Positions 18,512 through 28,377 of a DNA stretch of 64,000 bases are shown here, piece by piece. The first letter of the stretch is position 1, and every line of letters starts with the position of its first letter. The position numbers and the translations under genes were made by a program. A model generated the notes under the pieces. It was not told the DNA's origin, searched no databases, and saw only the letters and a list, made by a program, of their open reading frames with translations. Source of the DNA: Maridesulfovibrio sp. (GTDB lineage: Bacteria; Desulfobacterota; Desulfovibrionia; Desulfovibrionales; Desulfovibrionaceae); assembly GCF_963666665.1 (NCBI RefSeq), contig NZ_OY762999.1, forward strand, positions 2,671,501 to 2,735,500. The letters are read 5' to 3'.

Positions 18512-19623
18512 ATAAGAAAAAGAACCTCTCCGGTAAACCAGAACGCTTAGATTACTGGCTGCTGGCCGCGGCACTGCTGCTGGCCTGCTTCGGACTGATG
18601 ATGGTCCTTTCCGCCAGTGGAATCATGGCCGAGCGTTTCTTTGACGACAAATACCTCTTCTTCAAGAAGCAGGCGGTATTTCTCGTGGTAGGAACATGCC
18701 TGATGTACATCTGCTCCCGTTTACCCAAAGGCTTTTTCTACAACATGGTCTATGTCTGGCTCATGGCAGCTTTCGTGCTCCTGCTGCTTTGCGATTTCTC
18801 ACCTCTATCGGTAGCGGCTGGTGGCGCTAAACGCTGGATCGCCTTAGGCCCCATGCGAATTCAGCCGCTTGAATTCTGCAAACCGGCGCTGGTTCTTTAT
18901 CTGGCTTACTTTTTCTCACGCAAGCAGGAATTGATTAAGACTTTCAGCGTAGGCTTTTTACCGCCTTTCGCCATTACCGGCGCACTCTGCCTGCTGCTTA
19001 TGATGCAGCCGGACTTCGGCGGATCGGTCTTTTTGTGCATGATCTTATTTTTTATGAGCCTCGTGGGCGGAACCAGAATCAGCTATCTGCTGACTTCGCT
19101 GATTTTCGCAGGTGGAGCCGGATATATGCTTATTACCAGCTCCCCGTACAGGCTTAAACGCATGACCGCGTTCATTGACCCCTTCAAGTCCGCACACGAG
19201 GAAGGCTACCAGTTGGTGCAGTCCCTGTATGCTTTCGGTTCGGGAAATATCTTCGGTCAGGGACTGGGTGCGGGTAAGCAGAAACTTTTCTTCCTCCCCG
19301 AAGCGCACAACGACTTCATCATGGCTGTTGTGGGTGAGGAACTTGGCTTTCTCGGTGTACTGGCCGTTTTTTCCGTAATCGCTTTCCTTGTCTGGCGTGG
19401 ATTCAAAATCGCGCTGGCACAGGAAGATCTGCAGGACCGCTTTACCGCCTACGGACTTACCATCATGCTGGCTCTGGGCTTCTGCCTCAACCTCGCAGTG
19501 GTAATGGGAACCGTACCGCCCAAAGGCGTTCCCATGCCTTTCGTCAGCTACGGCGGATCAAGCCTGATGATCTCATGCATCTGCATAGGCATCCTCCTGA
19601 ATCTTTCCAGGGGGAAAGTCTGA
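18508..19623 (+). CDS. ftsW: Septal peptidoglycan polymerase FtsW (SEDS family)
   Basis: The 371-residue integral membrane protein has about ten segments and carries SEDS motifs: GGAKRWIALGPMRIQPLEFCKPAL, MQPDFGGSV, GQGLGAGKQKLFFLPEAHNDFI (with the conserved Glu/His/Asp) and MPFVSYGGSSL near the end. It polymerises lipid II at the septum in complex with FtsI. The start is a TTG overlapping the murD stop, preceded by GGAGGAA. It touches murG. Confidence 0.93.
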   Translation: MNKKKNLSGKPERLDYWLLAAALLLACFGLMMVLSASGIMAERFFDDKYLFFKKQAVFLVVGTCLMYICSRLPKGFFYNMVYVWLMAAFVLLLLCDFSPLSVAAGGAKRWIALGPMRIQPLEFCKPALVLYLAYFFSRKQELIKTFSVGFLPPFAITGALCLLLMMQPDFGGSVFLCMILFFMSLVGGTRISYLLTSLIFAGGAGYMLITSSPYRLKRMTAFIDPFKSAHEEGYQLVQSLYAFGSGNIFGQGLGAGKQKLFFLPEAHNDFIMAVVGEELGFLGVLAVFSVIAFLVWRGFKIALAQEDLQDRFTAYGLTIMLALGFCLNLAVVMGTVPPKGVPMPFVSYGGSSLMISCICIGILLNLSRGKV

Positions 19624-20705
19624 TGAAGCGTATAGTCCTGACCACCGGCGGCACCGGGGGACATGTTTTCCCCGCACTGGCCGTTGCCCATGAGATCAAA
19701 ACCCGTTTCCCGCAGTGCGAGATTCTCTTTCTCGGCGGCAAGGGACCGGAACGGGAAATGGTTGAACGGGCTGGTATCCCCTTCAAGGGACTCCCCGCAA
19801 AAGGTGTTCTGGGCGGCGGCATTAAAAAAGTTTTCAGTTTGTTCTGGATTGTATCGGCAATGACCATGTCATTTAAGGAAATTGCTTCCTTTAAGCCTGA
19901 AGCAGTAATCGGATTCGGCGGATACGCCGGATTCTGTCCGGTACTGGCAGCATGGCTGCTTGGAATACCCACAGCGATCCACGAGCAGAACAGCGTCCCC
20001 GGAGTGACCAACCGCATTCTGGGCAAGGTTGTAAAAAGAATTTTTGCCTCCTTTGAGGACAGGAACGGATCATTCCCCGCAGCCAAGACCGTTGTGGTTG
20101 GTAATCCGGTCCGTAAAGAGATAATCGACTCCGGCAACTGTGCGGACAGAAATACAGTTCTGGTCTTCGGTGGAAGTCAGGGCGCGGCAGCCATCAACGA
20201 TGCCATCATCGACGGACTTGCCAAGCTCAAGGAAGCGGGAATCAGCCTGCGCCACCAGACCGGAAAAGCTGATTTTGAAAAAGTCCGAAAGGGTTACGAG
20301 CAGAACGGCATGGATACCGAAAAGGTCTCCCCGTTCATACACAACATGGGCGAAGCATATGCCGAAGCTTCACTCGTTGTATGCAGAGCCGGAGCATCCA
20401 CTGTTTTCGAAGTAGCGGCAGCGGGCAAGCCAGCCATATTTATCCCGTTTCCGCATGCCACCCACGACCACCAGACCGGCAACGCCCGTTCTCTGGCTGA
20501 TCTGGGAGCGGCAGAACTCATTCCGCAGGCTGAACTGAGCGGAACTAGGCTGGCCGATGAAATTATTAAACTGATTGCGGATCAGGACAGGCTGAAAGGT
20601 ATGGGAAGCAAGGCCCTTTCATTTGCCAGGACTGATGCGGCCTCCGCTATCGCGGAAGGCGTTGGAGATATTATTAGAATGAAAACAGTGAGAGGTGCAG
20701 CATGA
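19623..20705 (+). CDS. murG: UDP-GlcNAc:lipid I N-acetylglucosaminyltransferase MurG
   Basis: The 360-residue GT28 glycosyltransferase makes lipid II on the inner face of the membrane. It opens with the glycine-rich loop TTGGTGGHVFPALAVA. It has GFGGYAGFCPVLAA, HEQNSVPGVTNR and GGSQGA, and the donor-binding region SLVVCRAGASTVFEVAAAGKP. The frame is open from 19575, but the ATG at 19623, overlapping the ftsW stop (TGATG) after AGGGGGAAA, gives the family N-terminus. Confidence 0.94.
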   Translation: MKRIVLTTGGTGGHVFPALAVAHEIKTRFPQCEILFLGGKGPEREMVERAGIPFKGLPAKGVLGGGIKKVFSLFWIVSAMTMSFKEIASFKPEAVIGFGGYAGFCPVLAAWLLGIPTAIHEQNSVPGVTNRILGKVVKRIFASFEDRNGSFPAAKTVVVGNPVRKEIIDSGNCADRNTVLVFGGSQGAAAINDAIIDGLAKLKEAGISLRHQTGKADFEKVRKGYEQNGMDTEKVSPFIHNMGEAYAEASLVVCRAGASTVFEVAAAGKPAIFIPFPHATHDHQTGNARSLADLGAAELIPQAELSGTRLADEIIKLIADQDRLKGMGSKALSFARTDAASAIAEGVGDIIRMKTVRGAA

Positions 20706-22171
20706 TCGCAGCAGAAGGACCGAGTGTACCCTTAGTAACGGACACCGCATGTCCCATCATGCGCAGCAGAGTTGGCAACATCCACATGATCGGTATCGGC
20801 GGCTCGGGCATGAGCGGCATTGCCGAGGTATTGATCAATATGGGCTTCACCGTGACCGGTTCCGATCTGGCAGCCGGTGCGCCTGTGAAACGCCTACTCA
20901 AAATGGGAGCACAGGTCTTCATCGGACATGGCGCGGACAATGTTAATGACGCCGACGTAGTGGTTAAGTCCACAGCAATTTCTGATGACAACCCTGAATT
21001 GGTCAAAGCACGCGAACTGGGCATCCCCATCATTCCCAGAGCGGAGATGCTGGCCGAACTTATGCGCCTTCGCACAGGTATCGCAGTTGCGGGAACCCAC
21101 GGCAAGACCACTACCACCTCTCTGCTGGCAACTATTTTCACTGAAGCCGAACTGGACCCCACAGTCATCATCGGCGGCAGGCTGAATACCTTCGGCAGTA
21201 ACGCCCGCCTTGGCGACGGACAGTTCCTCATCGCCGAAGCGGATGAATCCGACGGATCATTCCTCTGCCTCGCGCCGATCATCACTGTGGTTACCAACGT
21301 GGATAAGGACCACCTTGATTTCTACGGCGGTCAGGATGCAATTGATGAATCATTCCGCAAATTCATGAACTCCATTCCTTTCTACGGAATGAACGTGGTC
21401 TGCGGCGATGATCCGGGCGTGCAAAGACTGCTGCCCTCCATCAAGCGGCCCTGTATGACCTACGGCTTGAACAAGGGCAACAGACTGCGCGGCGAAATCC
21501 TGTCCTGCGAAGTTCGCTCCCTGTTCAAAGTCTACCTTGATGAAGAACTTATCGGTGAAGTTTCTCTGGCCCAGCCGGGCAAGCACAATGTGCTTAACGC
21601 TCTGGGAGCCATCGGAGTTTCCCTCGAAGCAGGACTTGACCCGAAAGTGATCCTTTCCGGCCTCTCCAACTTCATGGGTGTCGGCCGCAGGTTTGAAAAG
21701 AAAGGTGAATCCAAAGGTATCCTCGTGGTAGACGATTACGGTCATCACCCCGCTGAAATTATGGCCACCATTGAAACCGCCAAATCGTGCTTTCCTCATC
21801 GCAGGCTGGTAGTTGCTTTCCAGCCGCACAGGTTCACCCGCACACAGGCCCTGTTCGGCGAATTCTGCAAGACCTTTGAAAAAGCCGATGAACTGTTGCT
21901 GACTGAGATTTACCCTGCTTCCGAATCACCCATTCCGGGCGTAAACGGGATGTCTCTTGCGCAGGGAATCAGACAGGTCAGCGACACCAAGGTCCGCTTT
22001 TACCCGGACTTTGAAATGATGCAGAACGAACTGCCCAATATCCTCAAGCCCGGCGACCTTTTCATCACTCAGGGTGCAGGATCGATTTACACCGTGGGCG
22101 AAAAGTTTTTGAAATATCTGGAAGAGGACGGCGAAAAAGTTCTCAAGCCGGAAGAAATAACAGCTTTATAG
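20702..22171 (+). CDS. murC: UDP-MurNAc:L-alanine ligase MurC
   Basis: The 489-residue ligase adds the first residue, L-alanine, to UDP-MurNAc. Motifs are HMIGIGGSGMSGIAEVL near the start, AVAGTHGKTTTTSLL (ATP loop, about 122), EADESDGSFL, NVDKDHLDFYG and VDDYGHHPAEI. The start overlaps the murG stop as ATGA with AGAGGTG before it. This gives about 19 residues ahead of the usual N-terminus. An ATG at 20759 would remove them but has no ribosome site. Confidence 0.94.
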   Translation: MIAAEGPSVPLVTDTACPIMRSRVGNIHMIGIGGSGMSGIAEVLINMGFTVTGSDLAAGAPVKRLLKMGAQVFIGHGADNVNDADVVVKSTAISDDNPELVKARELGIPIIPRAEMLAELMRLRTGIAVAGTHGKTTTTSLLATIFTEAELDPTVIIGGRLNTFGSNARLGDGQFLIAEADESDGSFLCLAPIITVVTNVDKDHLDFYGGQDAIDESFRKFMNSIPFYGMNVVCGDDPGVQRLLPSIKRPCMTYGLNKGNRLRGEILSCEVRSLFKVYLDEELIGEVSLAQPGKHNVLNALGAIGVSLEAGLDPKVILSGLSNFMGVGRRFEKKGESKGILVVDDYGHHPAEIMATIETAKSCFPHRRLVVAFQPHRFTRTQALFGEFCKTFEKADELLLTEIYPASESPIPGVNGMSLAQGIRQVSDTKVRFYPDFEMMQNELPNILKPGDLFITQGAGSIYTVGEKFLKYLEEDGEKVLKPEEITAL

Positions 22172-22184
22172 CGGAAACATATAT

Positions 22185-23072
22185 ATGACACTGGAATTGC
22201 TTCATAAACCGAGCATGGCTAAGCTCACCTCCCTTGGCATTGGCGGAAACGCCCGTGTTCTGGCAAAGGTGCGCGATGAAGCCGGTCTGGACGAACTCTC
22301 CCGCTTTGTTGAGCGCGAAGGTTCCGGCCTGCTTGCCATCGGTGAAGGAAGCAACATGCTCGCCGGGGACGGGGAACTTAACCTCGCACTTGTACAGGTG
22401 GCCTGTGAACGCAAAGCCGAAGCGCAGATTTCCGGTACCAGCGTGCTGGTTCCTGCAGACATGCGTTTGCCGGGGCTGCTTTCAGTGCTCATTAAAAACA
22501 GTCTTTCCGGCATGGAAGGACTGGCAGGAATCCCCGGTTCCGTGGGCGGTTCCATTGCCATGAATGCCGGATCATACGGGACTGACATGCAGGCTTCCGT
22601 TAAACGGGTTCGAATCTGGACTCCTTCCAAGGGACTTTTCTGGAAGGAAGCACCAGAACTGAAATGGGGCTACCGCCACTTTTCCATTGATACTAAGAAC
22701 CAGAACGAAGACGAATTCTTTCTGGTCTGGGAAGTTGAATTCGAACTTTCGCAGTCCACAGAAGAAAATGTCCGGGCACGGATTAAAGAAACTTTTGAAA
22801 AGAAAAAAGCTACCCAGCCTGTCACAGCCAAGACAGCCGGGTGCGTTTTCAAGAATCCGGAAGGACACAGTGCGGGCAAGCTGCTCGACGATGCCGGATT
22901 CAGAGGCAGAAACCTCGGCGGTATGGGCTTTTCCGAAATGCACGCAAACTTCCTTGAAAACAAGGGAGGCGGCACCGCAGCTCAGGCACTGGAACTCATG
23001 TCGCAGGCAACCGAAGTCGTGGCTGATAAGTTCGGCGTCACTTTAAAGCCGGAGGTCATAATACTGTCATGA
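22185..23072 (+). CDS. murB: UDP-N-acetylenolpyruvoylglucosamine reductase MurB
   Basis: It encodes 295 residues with an FAD-binding region (AIGEGSNMLAGDGEL; GIPGSVGGSIAMNAGSYG). In the C-terminal domain, AGCVFKNPEGHSAGKLLDDAGFRG contains the expected substrate and proton-donor region. It reduces the enolpyruvyl ether to UDP-MurNAc with NADPH. It lacks the long extra domain of E. coli MurB, as in type II enzymes. It lies between murC and ftsQ and overlaps ftsQ (ATGA). Confidence 0.92.
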   Translation: MTLELLHKPSMAKLTSLGIGGNARVLAKVRDEAGLDELSRFVEREGSGLLAIGEGSNMLAGDGELNLALVQVACERKAEAQISGTSVLVPADMRLPGLLSVLIKNSLSGMEGLAGIPGSVGGSIAMNAGSYGTDMQASVKRVRIWTPSKGLFWKEAPELKWGYRHFSIDTKNQNEDEFFLVWEVEFELSQSTEENVRARIKETFEKKKATQPVTAKTAGCVFKNPEGHSAGKLLDDAGFRGRNLGGMGFSEMHANFLENKGGGTAAQALELMSQATEVVADKFGVTLKPEVIILS

Positions 23073-23923
23073 GCGTAGCAGGACTGAACAAAAGCAGGTT
23101 GAACCTGAGCAAATCAGGAAAAAGCAGGACCAGCCGCAACAAGACCAAGAAGCGCAAGAATCCCTCGCAGCCTATCGGTGGTATTTTCGCTGCCCTGGTG
23201 CGTAAGCTTTGCATTTCCGGGGCCTGCCTGCTGGTACTGGCTATGGTCGGTATCGGCTGCCTTGCAGGATACCGCTGGGTTACCGCCCTGCCCTACTTTG
23301 CGTTGCAGGACATCAAGGTCAGCGGGAATCATCGTTTGAGTTACGGTGAAATCCTGAACATCGCAGATGTGAACCTGAACAAGAACAGCCTTGCGGTAAA
23401 CATCAGCGAAGTGGAAAACAGGCTCAGTGACAACCTCTGGATTGAATCGGCTGCGGTAAGAAGGCAACTGCCAGCTAAGATGCAGATTCATGTACGCGAG
23501 AAAAAGCCCCGCTTCATGGTCCGCAACAATGATGCTCTTTATTACTGCGACAGCAACGGTGAACTTATTGCTCCGGTAGCTCCGGGCAAGTTCAGCTCCC
23601 TGCCGTTCCTGAATATTGAATCTGAAGCCATGGACAAGGCAGGGATCCTGCCGGAATTCATGAACATGCTCAGCAAAAGGGAGCTGCCCTTTGATCCGGG
23701 CCAGATTGCCTGGATTGACATCAAAGGCGGCAACCGTATGGAAATTTTTATGGACAGGCTCGGCCTTACGGTGCTGCTGGGCCTCGACAACTGGCAAGAA
23801 CAGCTTTCACACCTGAACACAGTTTGGAAAGACCTCAAGAATAGGGGTGAGTTCAGGGACGTGGCAGTCATTTCAACCGGGAAAAACAGGGTCTGGGTTG
23901 AAAAACGCAGCTCCGGGAAATGA
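23069..23923 (+). CDS. ftsQ: Cell division protein FtsQ
   Basis: It encodes 284 residues: a very basic cytoplasmic tail (about 1-48, many Lys/Arg), one membrane segment (about 50-72) and a POTRA domain starting at LQDIKVSGNHRLSYGEILNIADV. A beta-rich FtsQ domain ends in WVEKRSSGK. FtsQ anchors the FtsQLB complex that licenses septal synthesis. The start overlaps the murB stop and GGAGG lies about 15 bases upstream. Confidence 0.9.
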   Translation: MSVAGLNKSRLNLSKSGKSRTSRNKTKKRKNPSQPIGGIFAALVRKLCISGACLLVLAMVGIGCLAGYRWVTALPYFALQDIKVSGNHRLSYGEILNIADVNLNKNSLAVNISEVENRLSDNLWIESAAVRRQLPAKMQIHVREKKPRFMVRNNDALYYCDSNGELIAPVAPGKFSSLPFLNIESEAMDKAGILPEFMNMLSKRELPFDPGQIAWIDIKGGNRMEIFMDRLGLTVLLGLDNWQEQLSHLNTVWKDLKNRGEFRDVAVISTGKNRVWVEKRSSGK

Positions 23924-23977
23924 TTGCCGCAATCGGCAATACCCCGAATTTACAAGGATGATGAGGAGAAAAAAATT

Positions 23978-25207
23978 ATGTCCAAGTCTGATCTGATCGT
24001 CGGCCTCGATGTCGGCACCACAAAGATCTGCGCAGTTGTGGGAGAACCCACCGCGGACGGAGTCGACATTGTCGGCATCGGCACAGCCCCGTCCACCGGA
24101 CTGCGCAAAGGCGTGGTGGTAAACATTGAGCAGACAGTGCAGTCCATCAAGAAGGCTCTTGAAGAGGCTGAACTCATGGCCGGCTGCGAAATCCGCTCCG
24201 TATACGCGGGAATCGCAGGCAGCCACATCAAAGGTTTCAACAGCCACGGCGTTATCGCAGTTAAAGGCGGCGAAGTAACCCAGAAGGATGTCGACCGGGT
24301 TATCGACGCAGCTAAAGCTGTTGCCATTCCTCTGGACAGGGAAGTGATTCACACCCTGCCGCAGGAATACATTGTTGACGATCAGCGCGGCATTGCCGAT
24401 CCGCTGGGCATGGCCGGTGTGCGCCTTGAAGTAAAGGTCCACATCGTCACCGGCGCGGTAACCTCCGCACAGAACATCATCCGTTCCTGCCACCGTTCAG
24501 GGCTGGACGTTTCCGACATAGTTCTTGAATCACTGGCTTCCAGCAAGGCCGTTCTTTCCGAAGAAGAAAGGGAAATCGGCGTTGCCATAGTGGATATCGG
24601 GGGTGGTACCACTGATCTGGCAATTTTCGCCAATGATTCAATCAAACATACTTCTGTTATTGCCCTCGGCGGTAACAACCTGACTAACGACATTGCATTC
24701 GGGCTGAGAACGCCCATGGGGTCTGCGGAACAGATCAAAGTCAAATACGGGACAGCACTTACCGATCTTGTCACTACTGACGAGACCATTGACGTGCCTT
24801 CCGTAGGTGGCCGTGATCACCGCAAAATGTCCAAGAGAGTACTGGCTGAGATCTGCGAACCTCGTTGTGAGGAAATCCTGTCACTGGTTGATCAGGAGCT
24901 GGTCCGCAGCGGGTACAAAAATATGATTGCAGCCGGGGTAGTTCTCACCGGCGGCACATCTCTCGTGGACGGAATGCAGGAACTGGCGGAGCAGATTTTT
25001 GATCTGCCGGTCCGCATTGGCTATCCCGCAGGCATGGGAGGCCTTAAGGATGTTGTCAGCAGTCCCAAATACGCCACTGCAGTAGGGCTGCTCATGTACG
25101 GCGCGGAAAAAGAAGGTAGCACTGAGCAAGTCTTCAGAATCCGTGACGAAAATGTTTTCAACCGCATTCTGGGCAGGATGCGCAAATGGTTCACTGACAT
25201 CGCATAA
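23978..25207 (+). CDS. ftsA: Cell division protein FtsA
   Basis: The 409-residue actin-like ATPase tethers FtsZ to the membrane. It has the phosphate-1 loop LIVGLDVGTTKICAVVGE, the phosphate-2 region VAIVDIGGGTTDLAIF, the adenosine motif VVLTGGTSLVDGM, and a C-terminal amphipathic helix (RILGRMRKWFTDIA) that would bind membrane. The upstream frame stays open, but GAGGAGAAA before the ATG at 23978 and the family N-terminus set the start. Confidence 0.94.
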   Translation: MSKSDLIVGLDVGTTKICAVVGEPTADGVDIVGIGTAPSTGLRKGVVVNIEQTVQSIKKALEEAELMAGCEIRSVYAGIAGSHIKGFNSHGVIAVKGGEVTQKDVDRVIDAAKAVAIPLDREVIHTLPQEYIVDDQRGIADPLGMAGVRLEVKVHIVTGAVTSAQNIIRSCHRSGLDVSDIVLESLASSKAVLSEEEREIGVAIVDIGGGTTDLAIFANDSIKHTSVIALGGNNLTNDIAFGLRTPMGSAEQIKVKYGTALTDLVTTDETIDVPSVGGRDHRKMSKRVLAEICEPRCEEILSLVDQELVRSGYKNMIAAGVVLTGGTSLVDGMQELAEQIFDLPVRIGYPAGMGGLKDVVSSPKYATAVGLLMYGAEKEGSTEQVFRIRDENVFNRILGRMRKWFTDIA

Positions 25208-25321
25208 AAAGATGTTTCGCCATTGAAGGTTGGCGTTAATCAGTGGACTAAGGCATGGAGTTCTTTTCCGACCCCGATCACGGAAAAGCAAGCAGCAAAA
25301 GTTTAACAGGGGAAATCAAAA

Positions 25322-26605
25322 ATGATGATGGATTACATGGAAATTGAAAACGACGGTCAGGCCAGAATCAAGGTTATCGGTTGTGGTGGTGGTGGCGGTA
25401 ACGCTATCAACAACATGATTCAGTCCGCACTCTCCGGTGTGCGCTTCATCGTAGCTAACACCGATGCACAGGACATCAACAAATCTCTGGCTGAATACAA
25501 AATTCAGCTCGGCGACAAACTGACCAAAGGCCTCGGTGCAGGCGCTAACCCCGATGTGGGTAAAAATGCAGCTCTCGAATCCATTGAACAGATTCGTGAA
25601 CTCGTAAGCGACTGCGACATGGTTTTCGTAACCGCAGGTATGGGCGGCGGAACCGGTACCGGTGCTGCTCCTGTTATCGCTGAAGTTGCAAAAGAAGCCG
25701 GTGCACTGACCGTTGCCGTTGTAACCAAACCTTTCTATTTCGAAGGCAAGCGCAGACTGCTGCAGGCAGAAAAAGGTATTGAGGAACTCAAGAAGGTGGT
25801 TGACTCCATCATCACCATTCCCAACGACCGTCTGCTCCAGCTTGCCGCCAAAAAAGCAGCTTTCTCCGAAATGCTGAAAAAAGCTGACGAAGTCCTCTAC
25901 TACGGCGTCAAGGGTATTGCAGACCTGATCACTGTTCACGGTCTGATCAACCTTGACTTTGCCGACGTACAGGCTGTTATGTCCAGCTCCGGTCTCGCCC
26001 TCATGGGTACCGGTATCGCTCGCGGAGAAAACAGGGCACGTGAAGCAGCAATGAAAGCTATCACCAGCCCGCTGCTCGAAGATGTTTCAATCGAAGGCGC
26101 AAAAGGCGTACTCATCAACATCACCTGCTCCCCTGACATGACCATTGATGAAGTCAGCGAAGCAGCCAACATCATCTACGAAGAAGCACACGAAGAAGCA
26201 CAGATCTTCTTCGGTACTGTATTCGACCCGGAAGTTGGCGATGAAATGCGCATCACCGTTATTGCTACCGGAATCGACAGCGCTGCAGAGCAGGCCACTA
26301 CCCCGCCCGTTGAGCAGCAGTCTTTCGGACAGCCCCAGCGCCCCAACCTCACTCCCAGAGGTATGGCACCAAAACATAAAGAAACTACCAACGTTCATCA
26401 GATGGGCAGCGCCCACGCTGAAGAAGACCGCTCCATTCCCGCTTACCTGCGCCACACTGCAAGCAAGCCTACTGAAGCGGCCGTAAACCGTGAGCCTGTA
26501 CAGCTCAAGCCCAAACAGGCTGCCAACTCCGGTGGAGAAGAATTCATCTTCCATGATGACGATGACTTCGAAGTTCCGACCTTCATTCGCAAGCAGGCTG
26601 ATTAA
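25322..26605 (+). CDS. ftsZ: Cell division GTPase FtsZ
   Basis: The 427-residue tubulin homologue forms the Z-ring. Visible are GCGGGGGNAINNM (N-terminal nucleotide loop), the tubulin signature GGGTGTG (about 109-115) and the T7-loop region NLDFADV. A variable linker (about 320-410, Pro/Gln/Glu-rich) leads to the conserved tail DDDFEVPTFIRKQAD that binds FtsA. A 114-bp gap after ftsA, with a small hairpin at about 25217-25235, may hold an extra promoter. CAGGGGAAA precedes the start. Confidence 0.96.
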   Translation: MMMDYMEIENDGQARIKVIGCGGGGGNAINNMIQSALSGVRFIVANTDAQDINKSLAEYKIQLGDKLTKGLGAGANPDVGKNAALESIEQIRELVSDCDMVFVTAGMGGGTGTGAAPVIAEVAKEAGALTVAVVTKPFYFEGKRRLLQAEKGIEELKKVVDSIITIPNDRLLQLAAKKAAFSEMLKKADEVLYYGVKGIADLITVHGLINLDFADVQAVMSSSGLALMGTGIARGENRAREAAMKAITSPLLEDVSIEGAKGVLINITCSPDMTIDEVSEAANIIYEEAHEEAQIFFGTVFDPEVGDEMRITVIATGIDSAAEQATTPPVEQQSFGQPQRPNLTPRGMAPKHKETTNVHQMGSAHAEEDRSIPAYLRHTASKPTEAAVNREPVQLKPKQAANSGGEEFIFHDDDDFEVPTFIRKQAD

Positions 26606-26655
26606 TAAATAATTACGCCTGATATACTTGTGATGAATATAAACCGGAAACAGTA

Positions 26656-26671
26656 CGGACCAAACGGTCCG
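26656..26671. promoter_or_regulatory. Small hairpin in the leader of the radical SAM gene
   Basis: CGGACC and GGTCCG form a 6-bp perfect stem with loop AAAC, 15 bp before the ATG at 26687 and next to its ribosome site (GGGGATAA). No U-tract follows, so it is not a normal terminator. It could modulate translation, or be chance. Confidence 0.3.
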
Positions 26672-26686
26672 CACCGGGGATAACCC

Positions 26687-28375
26687 ATGTCCGTAAATGA
26701 GGAATTCTTCTATTACGGAAAGGAAGAACCCTCGCCCGAGGAAACAGGAGGCCGTCTGCCCACGGCTCTTGTCTTTCCCGGACGAAAGGGGTCTGCACTC
26801 TCAACCTTAGGTTGGCAGGCTGTCTATCGTCTGCTGGCTCCGGACGCGGAGCTTGCGGTAGAGCGATTCTTCCTTGGCGAACCGGGAAAACCGTCTGTTT
26901 CCATGGACAGTGATAAAGAACTGTCCGAGTTTCCCCTGATCGGCTTCAGCATCAACTTTGAGGAGGAGTACCTCCATCTGGTCAGGATGCTGAAAGATTC
27001 GGGCGTTCCGCCACTGGCGGCGGAACGCCCGGACTTCCCGCTGGTTATGGGCGGAGGTCCGGTGGCCTTCCTCAATCCCGCACCCATCGCGCCCTTCTTC
27101 GACTTCTTCTGGGTAGGAGAAGCTGAAGCGGGATTGAAGGATCTGTGCCTCGAACTGAAGCAGCATATCTACAACGGGGGAAGCAAAAATGAATTTCTGG
27201 ATCTGATCAAAGACCGGGACGGCGTCTACGTTCCGGGCATGACCAAAGGTCAGGTCCGCAGGGCAGTGCTGCCTCCGGGACCGGTTTCAGAGGGTCACGG
27301 AGTGCCCCTCCTGAGCGATCCCGCATATTCCTGTTTTATCAGCCCGGAAGCGGTCTTCAAGGACATGTTCCTTGTGGAGGTCAACCGGGGCTGTCCGTAT
27401 GGCTGTAGATTCTGTGCCGCCGGATACATCTACCGTCCGCCGCGTCACGCTTCCATTGACCAGCTCAAGAAGATCGTGGAGCTTGCCGATCCGCCCAAGG
27501 TAGGTCTGGTAGGCACAGCCCTCACAGACTGGCCCGACCTGCTCCCTTACATTGAGTGGCTCAAGAAACGTAAGACCAAATTTTCTCTCTCATCCGTTCG
27601 CGCTGACGGACTTACCGAGGAATTGCTGGATATCCTGCGCGCATCCGGAGTGCGCACCGTAACCCTAGCTCTTGAAGGAGCCAGCAGGCGTTTACGCGAT
27701 GCGGCCAGCAAGAACCTTGAGGAAGAGGATTTCCTGCGCGCTGTGGAACTCTGCGCCGCCAAAGGAGTCAACCATTTACGGGTTTACGTCATTGTGGGCT
27801 GGCCAGGTGAAACAGCTGAAGACTACGACGAACTGGCTCTCATGCTTGACAAGATGGATGAAGCCCGCAAGCGCGGTCAGGGTAAAAAGAAAAAGCAGTT
27901 CATGCGCATAACCTTCGGTGCCAGTTGCCTTGTGCCTAAACCATGGACTCCGTTGCAGTGGGCTGCAATGCCTTCGGAAAAAGAACTCAAGGACGTTCTT
28001 TCCAAGGTCAAAGGGCTGACCAAAAAATATAAAGGAATTGCCTTTTCAGGCGACAATCCTTTTCAGGCCAGACTGCAAGGCATACTTTCCCGTGGCGACG
28101 AATCTCTTGCTGAATTCATCAGCTACGCTGCAGAAAACGGCGGCTGGAAGAAGGCATCCAAATTTTTCGAAGGCGATATCAATCGCTTTATTGATCAAGA
28201 GCTTGATAAAGACTCTCCCCTGCCATGGGACTTCATCAATACCGGAGTAAAAAAGTCCTACCTGTGGCGTGAATGGCAACGGTTCCAAAAAGCCGAAAAA
28301 ACACCGGTCTGCCCGCCTGACGGATGCGCCGAATGCAAAAGCTGCGGCATGCACCAATGGCTTGAAGAAATTTAA
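26687..28375 (+). CDS. Radical SAM protein with B12-binding-type N-terminus, unknown reaction
   Basis: It encodes 562 residues. The N-terminal 210 residues resemble the cobalamin-binding-like domain of TIGR03960-type radical SAM proteins (STLGWQAVYRLL, LVMGGGPVAFLNPAPIAPFFDFFWVGEAE). The radical SAM core has the CX3CX2C cluster CPYGCRFC near residue 237-244, binding a 4Fe-4S. A second group of cysteines closes the protein (CPPDGCAECKSCGM), which might hold another cluster. The reaction is unknown. It follows ftsZ by 81 bp and may be transcribed with the dcw cluster. Confidence 0.8.
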   Translation: MSVNEEFFYYGKEEPSPEETGGRLPTALVFPGRKGSALSTLGWQAVYRLLAPDAELAVERFFLGEPGKPSVSMDSDKELSEFPLIGFSINFEEEYLHLVRMLKDSGVPPLAAERPDFPLVMGGGPVAFLNPAPIAPFFDFFWVGEAEAGLKDLCLELKQHIYNGGSKNEFLDLIKDRDGVYVPGMTKGQVRRAVLPPGPVSEGHGVPLLSDPAYSCFISPEAVFKDMFLVEVNRGCPYGCRFCAAGYIYRPPRHASIDQLKKIVELADPPKVGLVGTALTDWPDLLPYIEWLKKRKTKFSLSSVRADGLTEELLDILRASGVRTVTLALEGASRRLRDAASKNLEEEDFLRAVELCAAKGVNHLRVYVIVGWPGETAEDYDELALMLDKMDEARKRGQGKKKKQFMRITFGASCLVPKPWTPLQWAAMPSEKELKDVLSKVKGLTKKYKGIAFSGDNPFQARLQGILSRGDESLAEFISYAAENGGWKKASKFFEGDINRFIDQELDKDSPLPWDFINTGVKKSYLWREWQRFQKAEKTPVCPPDGCAECKSCGMHQWLEEI

Positions 28376-28377
28376 TC

